From: Cellulomonas sp. NS3
Lineage (GTDB): Bacteria; Actinomycetota; Actinomycetes; Actinomycetales; Cellulomonadaceae
Length of the DNA: 64,000 nt
Direction: 5' to 3'
Assembly (NCBI RefSeq): GCF_024757985.1
Contig: NZ_CP103289.1
Location: 1,488,001 to 1,552,000 of the forward strand
In this document: positions 34,280-42,906 of the stretch, one piece after another
Position numbering within the stretch: position 1 is the first letter of the stretch
Layout: every line of letters starts with the position of its first letter
Notes under the pieces: model-generated
Told to the model about the DNA's origin: nothing
The model's input: the letters and a program-made list of their open reading frames with translations, nothing else
The model's database searches: none
Made by a program: the position numbers and the translations under genes

Positions 34280-36789
34280 GCACGAAGAGCTCAACGGTGA
34301 CGACCCGTCCGGGCGTCGTGTCGGTGATCCTCGTCAACTACAAGGGCGCCGAGGACACCATCACGGCGCTGCGGGCGTTCGAGCAGGTCGAGTGGCCCGC
34401 CGAGAAGCTCGAGCTCGTGGTGGTCGACAACCACTCGCAGGACGGCAGCATCGAGCGGATCCGCGAGGCGGTGCCCCACGCGAAGGTCATCGACGCCGGC
34501 GGCAACACCGGGTTCGCGGGCGGCTGCAACCTCGGCGTCTCGCACTCGAGCGGGGAGTACGTCGCGTTCCTCAACAACGACGCGCGTCCCGGCGCGCAGT
34601 GGATCTCGGCCGCGGTCGCGGAGCTCGAGGCGGACCGCTCGATCGGCGCCGTCGCGAGCAAGGTCCTCGACTGGGACGGCGGGCACATCGACTACGTCGA
34701 CGGCGCGCTCACCTGGTTCGGCATGGGGTACAAGCGCGAGGTCGAGAAGCCGGACACCGGCGAGTGGGACGTCCCGAAGGACGTGCTGTTCGGGACCGGC
34801 GCCGCGATGTTCATGCCCGCGGCGCTGTTCCGCGACGTCGGCGGCTTCGACGAGCGGTTCTTCATGTTCTACGAGGACGTCGACCTCGGCTGGCGCCTCA
34901 ACCTCCTCGGCTACCGCGTGCGGTACGTGCCGGGCTCGGTCGCGTACCACAAGCACCACGTCACGATGAAGAAGTACGGCAACTTCCGCGAGACGTACCT
35001 GCTCGAGCGCAACGCGCTGCTGTCGATGTACAAGAACCTCGACGACGAGTCGCTCGCCCGCGCGCTGCCGGCCGCGATGGCCCTCGCCGTGCGCCGGTCG
35101 TTCGCGCGCGCCGACGTCGACACGACGTCGCTCGACCTGCAGCGCTCGCCCGGGAACGACGACATCGGCGTCCTCGAGCTGCCGAAGATGGCGCTCACGG
35201 GCCCGTACGCGATCGACTACTTCGTCGACCAGCTCGAGTCGCTGCACGACAGCCGCCGCGAGCTGCAGGGCGCGCGCCGGCGCAGCGACCGGGAGCTGTT
35301 CCCGCTGTTCCGCGAGGCGATGGAGCCGGCGTACGCGATCGAGAGCTACCTCGAGGCGCACCGCGTGCTCATCAAGGCGTTCGACATCACGTCGCACTTC
35401 GTCGCGCGTCAGCGCGTGCTCGTCGTCACGGGGGAGCCCCTCAAGGCGCAGATGGCAGGTCCGGCGATCCGTGCGTGGGAGATCGCCCGGGCGCTGGCCC
35501 CGGAGCACGACGTCCGGCTCGTCTCGACCGCGGGGTGCTCGACGTCGCACCCGGACTTCGGCGTCGAGTACGTGCACGGCCAGAAGCTCGTGGACGCGAC
35601 CGGGTGGGCCGACGTCATCATCTTCCAGGGGTTCCTGCTCGAGGCGGCGCCCTGGCTCAAGACGAGCTCGAAGGTCGTCGTCGCCGACATCTACGACCCG
35701 ATGCACCTCGAGCAGCTCGAGCAGGCGAAGGACCTCGGTCCCGGCGGCCGCCAGATGGCGGTACGCGAGACGACGCGGGCGCTCAACGAGCAGATCGCGC
35801 GCGCCGACCTCATGCTCTGCGCGTCGGACAAGCAGCGCGACTTCTGGCTCGGTCAGCTCGCCGGCCAGGGCCGCGTGAACCCCGCCGTGTACGACCAGGA
35901 CGAGACGCTGAACTCGCTGCTGACCGTCGTGCCCTTCGGGATCTCCGACGGGGAGCCGCAGCAGGCGCGCCACGGGATCAAGGGCACCGTCGAGGGGATC
36001 GGGCCGGACGACAAGGTCATCCTCTGGGGCGGCGGCATCTACAACTGGTTCGACCCGCTCACGCTGATCCGAGCGGTCGACAAGCTGCGGGTCGGGCGGC
36101 CCGAGGTGCGCCTGTTCTTCCTCGGCCTCAAGCACCCGAACCCCGGGGTCCCGGACATGCGGGTCGCGTGGGAGACGCGCCAGCTCGCCGACGAGCTCGG
36201 CCTGACGGGCACGCACGTGTTCTTCAACGAGGGCTGGGTGCCGTACGACACGCGGGCCGACTACCTCCTCGACGCCGACGTCGGCGTCTCGACGCACTTC
36301 CAGCACATCGAGACGTCGTTCAGCTTCCGCACGCGCATCCTCGACTACCTGTGGGCGACGCTGCCGATCGTGGCGACGAGCGGTGACACGTTCGCCGACC
36401 TCATCCGCGACAACGAGCTCGGCATCGTCGTGCCGCCCGAGGACGTCGACGCACTCACGGCCGCGCTCGAGCAGATGCTGTTCGACGACGAGGCCTCCGC
36501 GCGCGTGCGCGAGAACGTGCGCGCGTTCGCGGAGTCGTACCGCTGGTCGAAGGTGCTGCAGCCGCTCATCGAGTTCTGCCGCGACCCCCGGCGCGCGGCG
36601 GACCTCGTCACACCGATGCGGGAGTCGTCCCGTCGCGGACTGATCCCGCCGCCGCCCCCGGCGATCTCCGTGCGGGGCGACCTGGCGCTGCTCCGCCAGT
36701 ACCTCGAGGCCGGCGGCCCGAGCGAGGTCGTCCGCCGGGTGCGCGGCCGCGTCCGGCGCGTGGTGCGGGGGACGTCGACGCCCGCGTGA
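34276..36789 (+). CDS. Bifunctional GT2-GT4 glycosyltransferase
   Basis: An 837-residue fusion. The N-terminal GT2 domain (about 12-300) has VSVILVNYKG, VVVDNHSQDGS, LNNDARPG and EDVDLGWRLN. After a helical linker the GT4-like domain (about 378-760) begins RVLVVTGEPLKAQMAGPAIR and includes VILWGGGIYNWFDPLTLIRA and THFQHIETSFSFRTRILDYL. A basic C-terminal tail follows. GTG at 34276 overlaps the wzt stop by four bases. Two activities on one chain suggest addition of alternating sugars of the exported repeat. Confidence 0.9.
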   Translation: MSTKSSTVTTRPGVVSVILVNYKGAEDTITALRAFEQVEWPAEKLELVVVDNHSQDGSIERIREAVPHAKVIDAGGNTGFAGGCNLGVSHSSGEYVAFLNNDARPGAQWISAAVAELEADRSIGAVASKVLDWDGGHIDYVDGALTWFGMGYKREVEKPDTGEWDVPKDVLFGTGAAMFMPAALFRDVGGFDERFFMFYEDVDLGWRLNLLGYRVRYVPGSVAYHKHHVTMKKYGNFRETYLLERNALLSMYKNLDDESLARALPAAMALAVRRSFARADVDTTSLDLQRSPGNDDIGVLELPKMALTGPYAIDYFVDQLESLHDSRRELQGARRRSDRELFPLFREAMEPAYAIESYLEAHRVLIKAFDITSHFVARQRVLVVTGEPLKAQMAGPAIRAWEIARALAPEHDVRLVSTAGCSTSHPDFGVEYVHGQKLVDATGWADVIIFQGFLLEAAPWLKTSSKVVVADIYDPMHLEQLEQAKDLGPGGRQMAVRETTRALNEQIARADLMLCASDKQRDFWLGQLAGQGRVNPAVYDQDETLNSLLTVVPFGISDGEPQQARHGIKGTVEGIGPDDKVILWGGGIYNWFDPLTLIRAVDKLRVGRPEVRLFFLGLKHPNPGVPDMRVAWETRQLADELGLTGTHVFFNEGWVPYDTRADYLLDADVGVSTHFQHIETSFSFRTRILDYLWATLPIVATSGDTFADLIRDNELGIVVPPEDVDALTAALEQMLFDDEASARVRENVRAFAESYRWSKVLQPLIEFCRDPRRAADLVTPMRESSRRGLIPPPPPAISVRGDLALLRQYLEAGGPSEVVRRVRGRVRRVVRGTSTPA

Positions 36790-36825
36790 CGGGGTGCACC
36801 GGGGTCGGTGCAGGTGGGAAGAGAA

Positions 36826-36857
36826 CGAGGGCCGTCGCGGTGTCGCGACGGCCCTCG
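36826..36857. terminator. Bidirectional terminator, left arm of the inverted repeat
   Basis: A perfect 14-bp stem (36826-36839 with 36844-36857) with a GTGT loop sits between the GT2-GT4 gene and the convergent amidase gene. It is the outermost part of the 987-bp inverted repeat. Confidence 0.85.
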
Positions 36858-37812
36858 GCTCGTGTGTGCCCCTGGGGTGTCAGCTGGTGAGGGTGCGGCA
36901 GCCGAGGAGGGTGTGGGGGCCGGTCCCGGTGTTGATGCCGTAGACGCAGACCTGGTGGGTGCCGGGTGCCACGGGGCGGGTGTGGGCGTACCCGGTGGCC
37001 GGGCCGGACCCGAAGACCGCGGCCACGTCCGGGCGGGGACCGTCGGCGGTGACCGCGGCACCGACCCCGTCGATGTAGACGTGGGCCTGGGTGGGGGCGG
37101 TGGTGTCGGGGTCGAACGTCCACCCCGACACGCTCAGCTGGCCCCCGGTCACGCTCAGCCCCTCGATCACCCCGACCGGGGCCCGGTCCGGGGTCGCGGT
37201 GATGGACCGGCACCCGAGCAGGGTGTGCGGGCCGGGACCGGTGCTGATCCCGTACACGCAGACCTGGTGGGTGCCCGGGCCCACGGTGCGGGTGTGGGCG
37301 TACCCGGTCCGGGGACCGGCCCCGAACACCGCCGCCACGTCCGGGCGGGCACCGTCGGCGGTGACCGCGGCACCGACCCCGTCGATGTAGATGTGCGCCT
37401 GGGTGGGTCCGGTGGTGTCCGGGTCGAACGTCCACCCCGACACGCTCAGCTGGGTCCCGGACAGGGTCAGCCCCTCGATCACCCCGACCGGGGCCCGGTC
37501 GGGGGCCACGACCACGCTGCGGCACCCGAGCAGGGTGTGCGGGCCCTTGCCGGTGTTGATCCCGTACACGCACACCTGGTGATCACCCGGGGCCAGGGTC
37601 CGGGTGTGGGCGTACCCGCTGGCCGGACCCGCCCCGAACACCGCCGCGACGTCCGCGCGCGGACCGTCGGCCAGCACCGCCGCACCGACCCCGTCGATGT
37701 AGATGTGCGCCTGCGTCGGACCCGTCGTGTCCGGGTCGAACGTCCACCCCGACACCGACACCTGCGTCCCCGACACCGACACCCCCTCGATCACCCCCAC
37801 CGGAGCACGGTC
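36826..37812 (-). repeat. 987-bp inverted repeat, left copy
   Basis: It matches 41891-42877 in inverted orientation with a constant pairing (positions sum to 79703, no indels). Two mismatches were seen (37453 and 37464), both synonymous. It covers the last three repeat modules of the amidase, its stop codon and the terminator stem. Identity stops sharply at 37813. Confidence 0.93.
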
Positions 37813-38115
37813 GAGCGCGACCCCGATGCTGCGGCACCCGAGGAGGGTGTTCGCCCCGCCGGCGGTGTCGATGCCGAAGACGCACACCTGGTGCTCGCCG
37901 GGCGCCACGTCGCGGGTGTGGCTGAACCCGTGCAGCGGACCGGTGCCGTAGGCCGCGGCGACGTCAGGGCGCGAGGCGTCGGCGAGGAGCGCGACGCCGA
38001 CGCCGTCGATGTAGACGTGCGCCTGCGTCGGTCCGGAGGTGTCCGGGTCGAAGGTCCACCCCGACACCGTCACCTTCGTCCCGGAGACCGTCAGCCCCTC
38101 GATGACCCCGATCGG
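36880..38115 (-). repeat. Four tandem 312-bp (104-codon) modules in the amidase gene
   Basis: The phrase encoding GVIEG recurs at 37161, 37473, 37785 and 38097, a strict 312-bp period. Each module carries SGWTFDPDT, a Y-[IV]-DGVG turn, DVAA[VA][FY]G, H-Q-V-C and TLLGCR, with one Cys pair per module. A fifth, diverged module lies at about 38116-38400. Confidence 0.9.
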
Positions 38116-39666
38116 CGCGCGGTTCACGGTCCCGGTGACCCGGATCTCGCGGCACCCCAGGATCACGTCGGAGCCCTCGCCGGAGTTCAGCGCGTGGACG
38201 CACACGTTCTTGACGCCCGGCTCGCTCGGCACGACCACGGAGAAGCCGTGCGGGCCGACGTCCGGGCGCGGGGCGGTCGCGGGCGTGCGCGTGCGCACCC
38301 CGTCGATCTCGACGTCGACGCTGATGGGGCTGCTGGTCCCCAGGTCCGCCGCCCAGCCGGCGACGACGACCCGGCGCTCGCCTCCGGCGAAGGTCTCGAT
38401 GTTCCCATACGGGGACTGCGCCAGCGTCGGGTTCACGAGGTCCGTGACGCGGGCGCGGATGGCGCCGAGCTGGTCGTACAGCGCCTGGCCCGGGCAGGAG
38501 GTGAGCTGGGCGTCGCGGTGCGCGTAGACGGTCGAGAACGTGACGACCGTGCCCTCCGGGTACTTGGAGGCGCCGCCGCCCGACGTGAGCACCGCCGAGC
38601 CGTTCCCGGGGATCCGGTGGAACTGGAACTTCCACGCGATGACGCGGCTGATGGCCTCGACCATGGCCCCCGTGGGAGCCGTCGCCGAGTAGTCGCCGAT
38701 CGCCGAGACGCCGATCGTCCGGCTGTTGAAGCCACCGGTGTGGACGCCGACGACGGGCTTGTCCATGCCGCCGCCGCGGCCCTCGAACACGCGCCCGAAC
38801 CGGTCGACGAGGAAGTTGTAGCCGATGTCGCACCAGCCGCGGCCACCGTCGGCCTCCGGGCGGGTGTGGTACGCGAGGAACCCTCGCAGGATGCCCGGGA
38901 CGGCGTCGGCGGAGTAGCCGTTGGCCGAGGCGGTGTGGTGCACCGCCGCGGTCTCCATGGTCCCGTACGAGGGCGCGCACGTGACGAGCGACTCGTCGGC
39001 CCCCCACTGCGCGCGGCTGTAGATGCCGGGGCTCGAGACCGCCGCCGGGACGAAGGCGGCGTTCGCCGCGCGCGTCGGCGCGGGGTCGGTGCCCGGGTCG
39101 ATGAGGACGACCTTCAGGCCGCTGACCTCGCCGTCGGCCGCGTCGGCCCAGACCTGGATCCCGTCGGCGTCCGGGGCGACGATCGCGTCGGTCGCGTCCC
39201 GCCGCACGCCGTCCTCGACGTCGGCGGACCCCGTGTCGGCCTGGATGTCGCTCGCGCCGACCGCCTCCCAGGCGGACCACGCGTCATCCACGCGGACCCG
39301 GTACCGGATGACGACGTCCTCGACGGCCGGGTCGCGGTCCCACGAGACGCCGGCGACGGAGAACGGGGTGCCAACGATCTCCTCGGACAGCACGTCCGGC
39401 GTCTGCGTCTCCTCCGTCTGCGCCTCGCCGGCGGCCGTGGGCGGGAACTCCTCGGTCGGGAGCGGCGCCTCCTCGGGGAGCGCGTCGAGCGTCGGCTCGT
39501 CGACCCCGCTGAGGTCGTGCTCCTCCACGGTGAGCGGGTCCGACACGATCTCGTCGGCGGCGGCCGGGCCCGTGGGGACCGCCGTGCCGATCAGCAGGAC
39601 GGTCGCAGCGACGAGGGCGGCGCGCCGGCGCGCGGGCCGGACGGCGCGGGGAAGACGTGTGTGCAC
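36880..39666 (-). CDS. Secreted N-acetylmuramoyl-L-alanine amidase with C-terminal repeat modules
   Basis: 928 residues. A signal peptide (about 1-37, ending PAAADE) precedes an acidic linker, then an amidase_2/PGRP-type domain (about 225-400). Zinc-ligand motifs VHHTAS (near 243), YAHRD (near 382) and SCPG (near 391) are intact, as is YNFLVDRFGRVFEGR. It should cut the amide bond between muramic acid and the stem peptide. Residues ~415-928 are one diverged and four regular 104-residue modules, probably for wall or glycan binding. The GTG at 39666 is six bases after GATGCT; GTG two codons upstream is an alternative. Confidence 0.92.
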   Translation of the reverse strand: MHTRLPRAVRPARRRAALVAATVLLIGTAVPTGPAAADEIVSDPLTVEEHDLSGVDEPTLDALPEEAPLPTEEFPPTAAGEAQTEETQTPDVLSEEIVGTPFSVAGVSWDRDPAVEDVVIRYRVRVDDAWSAWEAVGASDIQADTGSADVEDGVRRDATDAIVAPDADGIQVWADAADGEVSGLKVVLIDPGTDPAPTRAANAAFVPAAVSSPGIYSRAQWGADESLVTCAPSYGTMETAAVHHTASANGYSADAVPGILRGFLAYHTRPEADGGRGWCDIGYNFLVDRFGRVFEGRGGGMDKPVVGVHTGGFNSRTIGVSAIGDYSATAPTGAMVEAISRVIAWKFQFHRIPGNGSAVLTSGGGASKYPEGTVVTFSTVYAHRDAQLTSCPGQALYDQLGAIRARVTDLVNPTLAQSPYGNIETFAGGERRVVVAGWAADLGTSSPISVDVEIDGVRTRTPATAPRPDVGPHGFSVVVPSEPGVKNVCVHALNSGEGSDVILGCREIRVTGTVNRAPIGVIEGLTVSGTKVTVSGWTFDPDTSGPTQAHVYIDGVGVALLADASRPDVAAAYGTGPLHGFSHTRDVAPGEHQVCVFGIDTAGGANTLLGCRSIGVALDRAPVGVIEGVSVSGTQVSVSGWTFDPDTTGPTQAHIYIDGVGAAVLADGPRADVAAVFGAGPASGYAHTRTLAPGDHQVCVYGINTGKGPHTLLGCRSVVVAPDRAPVGVIEGLTLSGTQLSVSGWTFDPDTTGPTQAHIYIDGVGAAVTADGARPDVAAVFGAGPRTGYAHTRTVGPGTHQVCVYGISTGPGPHTLLGCRSITATPDRAPVGVIEGLSVTGGQLSVSGWTFDPDTTAPTQAHVYIDGVGAAVTADGPRPDVAAVFGSGPATGYAHTRPVAPGTHQVCVYGINTGTGPHTLLGCRTLTS

Positions 39667-39678
39667 CCTCACAGCATC
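39664..39678 (-). promoter_or_regulatory. Leaderless promoter/start of the amidase
   Basis: On the minus strand GATGCT (39678-39673), a weaker -10 box, is six bases before GTG at 39666. Confidence 0.45.
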
Positions 39679-39896
39679 ACTCCGTCGAGCCCGGAGCAAC
39701 AGGCACCACGCCGCACGAGTCGACGCGCTCACGTCCAGGCTCCGGACACGTCCCGACGAGGCCGCGATGACGAACCCGGACGTTCCACCGCACATCGGGC
39801 GGCCGGCCGCCGGACACGCCCACGCACGGCCTGACCAGCGCTTTCGCGGGTTACCGTGAATCCCGACCATCCCCGCACGACGTGAGGCCACCTTCG

Positions 39897-40451
39897 ATGC
39901 ACCGCCCCCCACGCCCTGCTCTGGCACGCCGGACCGCCGTCGCGGGCGTCGTCGTCCTGGCCCTCGCCGGCTGCACGTCACCCGGCGACGCGTCGCCGTC
40001 AGCACCGCCCACGACGAGCCCTCCGAGCCCGTCTGCGTCCTCGTCGCCGAGCAGCTCGGCGGACGGCGAGGCACCGGGCGCGGGTACGCCGTCCGCGCCG
40101 TCGGACGGCGGCGCGGACCCGGCTCCGACGACGGGCACCGACGGCCAGGTTCCCGGTGCGGTCGAGGTCCTGATCACGTTCGCCGGGTGGAACCCTGGCA
40201 CGGCCGAGGCGGAGGTGGGCGGGTACGCGGGCGTCGTCGAGAGCGGCGGCACGTGCACGCTGCGCCTGACGAACGCCGGCCAGGTCGTGGAGGCGTCCGC
40301 CGAGGCGCTGCCCGACGCGAGCAGCACGAGCTGCGGCGCCGTCACCGTCCCGGGGGCCCGGCTCACGAGCGGCACCTGGACCGCCCAGCTGACCTACACC
40401 TCGCCGACGTCGACGGGGACCTCCGCGAGCACCGAGGTCGTGATCCCGTGA
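39897..40451 (+). CDS. Secreted lipoprotein of unknown function
   Basis: 184 residues. A basic start and hydrophobic stretch end in LALAGC, a good lipobox, followed by a long Ser/Pro/Thr-rich linker and a small C-terminal domain of about 90 residues that contains two cysteines (GGTCTLRLTNAG and SSTSCGAVTV), likely disulfide-bonded, with an Ig-like pattern. The ATG at 39897 has GAGG upstream; a GTG five codons earlier is possible. Its stop overlaps the hemagglutinin-like gene start by four bases, so the two are made together. Confidence 0.85.
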   Translation: MHRPPRPALARRTAVAGVVVLALAGCTSPGDASPSAPPTTSPPSPSASSSPSSSADGEAPGAGTPSAPSDGGADPAPTTGTDGQVPGAVEVLITFAGWNPGTAEAEVGGYAGVVESGGTCTLRLTNAGQVVEASAEALPDASSTSCGAVTVPGARLTSGTWTAQLTYTSPTSTGTSASTEVVIP

Positions 40452-42823
40452 CGACCCGGTCCCACGTCCTCGGCAGCGCTCGCCGCGCAGCCCTCCTCCT
40501 CGCCGCCGCGGTCGCGGCCGTCGGGGCCGTCGCGGTCCTCGCGCTGCCGGCACCGCCGGCCGCCGCGGCGGACCTCTCGCGGTTCGACCCCGGCTACATC
40601 ATCTCGGACGAGAACTTCTGGGACGCGGGTGCGATGGATGTCGCCGGCGTGCAGGCCTTCCTGAACGCGCGGGGCGCGTCCTGCACCGGTGGCTCCGACG
40701 GCTCGGCCTGCCTCAAGAACGTCCGCACCGACACCAACACGCGTCCCGCGGACGACCGGTGCCGAGGCGGGTACACCGGGCGGTCCGGCGAGAGCGCCGC
40801 CGAGATCGTCGTCCGTGTCGCCCAGTCGTGCGGCGTCAGCCCCCGCGTCCTGCTCGTGACGCTCCAGAAGGAGCAGGGCCTGGTGACGACGACCGCGCCC
40901 ACCGCCGGGAAGTACCGCGCCGCCATGGGGTTCGGGTGCCCGGACACCGCCGCGTGCGACTCCAAGTACTACGGCTTCTTCAACCAGGTGTACCAGGCGG
41001 CCTGGCAGTTCCGGAGCTACGCGCTCACGCCGACGCGGTGGCAGCACCGCGCGGGGGTCGTCAACAACGTCCGCTTCCACCCCGACGCCGGCTGCGGGAC
41101 CTCGGCCGTGCTGATCCGCAACCAGGCGACCGCGGGGCTCTACAACTACACGCCGTACCAGCCGAACGCCGCCGCCCTCGCCGCCGGGTACGGCACCGGG
41201 AACGCGTGCTCGGCGTACGGGAACCGCAACTTCTTCGCGTACTACTCCGACTGGTTCGGCAGCCCGAACGGCGTCCCGCCGATCGGTGTCGTCGACGCGG
41301 TGACCGCGAACAACAGCGCCATCACCGTCCAGGGCTGGGCCCTCGACCCGGACACGACCGACCCGATCGGCGTCCACGTCTACGTCGACGGCGTGGGCAC
41401 GGCGCTCGTGGCGGACGCACCCCGACCCGACGTCGGGGCGGTCCACGGCCGCGGCGACCGGCACGGGTTCAGCCACACCTCGCCGCAGGCTCCCGGGCGT
41501 CACACCGTCTGCACGTTCGCCATCAACGCGGGCCCGGGCGCCAACACGCTCCTCGAGTGCCGCGACGTCGTCGTGCCCGACGCGGTGCCGATCGGCGGCG
41601 TCACCTCGGTCACCACGACGGGGACCTCGCTCACGATGACCGGCTGGTCGCTCGACCCGGACACGTCGGCCCCGAACCAGGTGCACGTGTACGTCGACGG
41701 CGTCGGCCGCGCGCTGACCGCCGACCAGCCGCGCCCCGACATCGCCGCGGCGTACGGCCTCGGCGACAAGCACGGCTTCACCTTCACGACCGACCTGGCG
41801 CCGGGCGCCCACCAGGTGTGCGTCTTCGGCATCAACACCGCCGCGGCCGCCCACACCCTGCTGGACTGCCGCACCGTGACGGTCGGCGCGGACCGTGCTC
41901 CGGTGGGGGTGATCGAGGGGGTGTCGGTGTCGGGGACGCAGGTGTCGGTGTCGGGGTGGACGTTCGACCCGGACACGACGGGTCCGACGCAGGCGCACAT
42001 CTACATCGACGGGGTCGGTGCGGCGGTGCTGGCCGACGGTCCGCGCGCGGACGTCGCGGCGGTGTTCGGGGCGGGTCCGGCCAGCGGGTACGCCCACACC
42101 CGGACCCTGGCCCCGGGTGATCACCAGGTGTGCGTGTACGGGATCAACACCGGCAAGGGCCCGCACACCCTGCTCGGGTGCCGCAGCGTGGTCGTGGCCC
42201 CCGACCGGGCCCCGGTCGGGGTGATCGAGGGGCTGACCTTGTCCGGGACGCAGCTGAGCGTGTCGGGGTGGACGTTCGACCCGGACACCACCGGACCCAC
42301 CCAGGCGCACATCTACATCGACGGGGTCGGTGCCGCGGTCACCGCCGACGGTGCCCGCCCGGACGTGGCGGCGGTGTTCGGGGCCGGTCCCCGGACCGGG
42401 TACGCCCACACCCGCACCGTGGGCCCGGGCACCCACCAGGTCTGCGTGTACGGGATCAGCACCGGTCCCGGCCCGCACACCCTGCTCGGGTGCCGGTCCA
42501 TCACCGCGACCCCGGACCGGGCCCCGGTCGGGGTGATCGAGGGGCTGAGCGTGACCGGGGGCCAGCTGAGCGTGTCGGGGTGGACGTTCGACCCCGACAC
42601 CACCGCCCCCACCCAGGCCCACGTCTACATCGACGGGGTCGGTGCCGCGGTCACCGCCGACGGTCCCCGCCCGGACGTGGCCGCGGTCTTCGGGTCCGGC
42701 CCGGCCACCGGGTACGCCCACACCCGCCCCGTGGCACCCGGCACCCACCAGGTCTGCGTCTACGGCATCAACACCGGGACCGGCCCCCACACCCTCCTCG
42801 GCTGCCGCACCCTCACCAGCTGA
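40448..42823 (+). CDS. Secreted hemagglutinin-like protein with C-terminal repeat modules
   Basis: 791 residues. A signal peptide (about 1-41) is followed by a ~235-residue domain often annotated as hemagglutinin in actinobacteria: FDPGYIISDENFWD, VLLVTLQKEQGLV, MGFGCPDTAACDSKYYGFFN, GLYNYTPYQPNAAAL and a closing YSDWFGS. The KEQGLV segment and overall pattern suggest a wall-acting enzyme, but no catalytic residue can be assigned. From ~277 there are five ~104-residue modules; the last three are identical in protein sequence to those of the neighbouring amidase. GTG at 40448 overlaps the lipoprotein stop. Confidence 0.88.
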   Translation: MTTRSHVLGSARRAALLLAAAVAAVGAVAVLALPAPPAAAADLSRFDPGYIISDENFWDAGAMDVAGVQAFLNARGASCTGGSDGSACLKNVRTDTNTRPADDRCRGGYTGRSGESAAEIVVRVAQSCGVSPRVLLVTLQKEQGLVTTTAPTAGKYRAAMGFGCPDTAACDSKYYGFFNQVYQAAWQFRSYALTPTRWQHRAGVVNNVRFHPDAGCGTSAVLIRNQATAGLYNYTPYQPNAAALAAGYGTGNACSAYGNRNFFAYYSDWFGSPNGVPPIGVVDAVTANNSAITVQGWALDPDTTDPIGVHVYVDGVGTALVADAPRPDVGAVHGRGDRHGFSHTSPQAPGRHTVCTFAINAGPGANTLLECRDVVVPDAVPIGGVTSVTTTGTSLTMTGWSLDPDTSAPNQVHVYVDGVGRALTADQPRPDIAAAYGLGDKHGFTFTTDLAPGAHQVCVFGINTAAAAHTLLDCRTVTVGADRAPVGVIEGVSVSGTQVSVSGWTFDPDTTGPTQAHIYIDGVGAAVLADGPRADVAAVFGAGPASGYAHTRTLAPGDHQVCVYGINTGKGPHTLLGCRSVVVAPDRAPVGVIEGLTLSGTQLSVSGWTFDPDTTGPTQAHIYIDGVGAAVTADGARPDVAAVFGAGPRTGYAHTRTVGPGTHQVCVYGISTGPGPHTLLGCRSITATPDRAPVGVIEGLSVTGGQLSVSGWTFDPDTTAPTQAHVYIDGVGAAVTADGPRPDVAAVFGSGPATGYAHTRPVAPGTHQVCVYGINTGTGPHTLLGCRTLTS
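41282..42820 (+). repeat. Five tandem ~104-codon modules in the hemagglutinin-like gene
   Basis: Modules begin near 41282, 41591 and 41903 and then every 312 bp. The first two are diverged (103-104 codons); the last three are the inverted-repeat copies. They share the SGW-DPDT, DGVG and C...C pattern of the amidase modules. Confidence 0.88.
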
Positions 42824-42877
42824 CACCCCAGGGGCACACACGAGCCGAGGGCCGTCGCGACACCGCGACGGCCCTCG
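41891..42877 (+). repeat. 987-bp inverted repeat, right copy
   Basis: The inverted match of 36826-37812, 4078 bp away. Identity begins inside the third module and runs through the stop codon to the terminator stem; flanking bases on both sides are unrelated. Confidence 0.93.
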
Positions 42878-42882
42878 GCTCG
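42841..42882. terminator. Bidirectional terminator, right arm of the inverted repeat
   Basis: A perfect 19-bp stem (42841-42859 with 42864-42882) with an ACAC loop, five bases longer than the left copy, lies between two convergent genes. Confidence 0.88.
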
Positions 42883-42906
42883 TGCACGGCGCTGGGCGCC
42901 CGGCCG

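Noticed and set aside
36826-42877. Composite transposon or insertion sequence flanked by the inverted repeats
   Set aside because: The repeats encode protein modules in frame, contain no transposase, and the enclosed genes are secreted proteins with no target-site duplication seen.
36826-42882. CRISPR array from the regular repeats
   Set aside because: The 312-bp period is coding and in frame, far longer than CRISPR units, and there are no spacers or cas genes.
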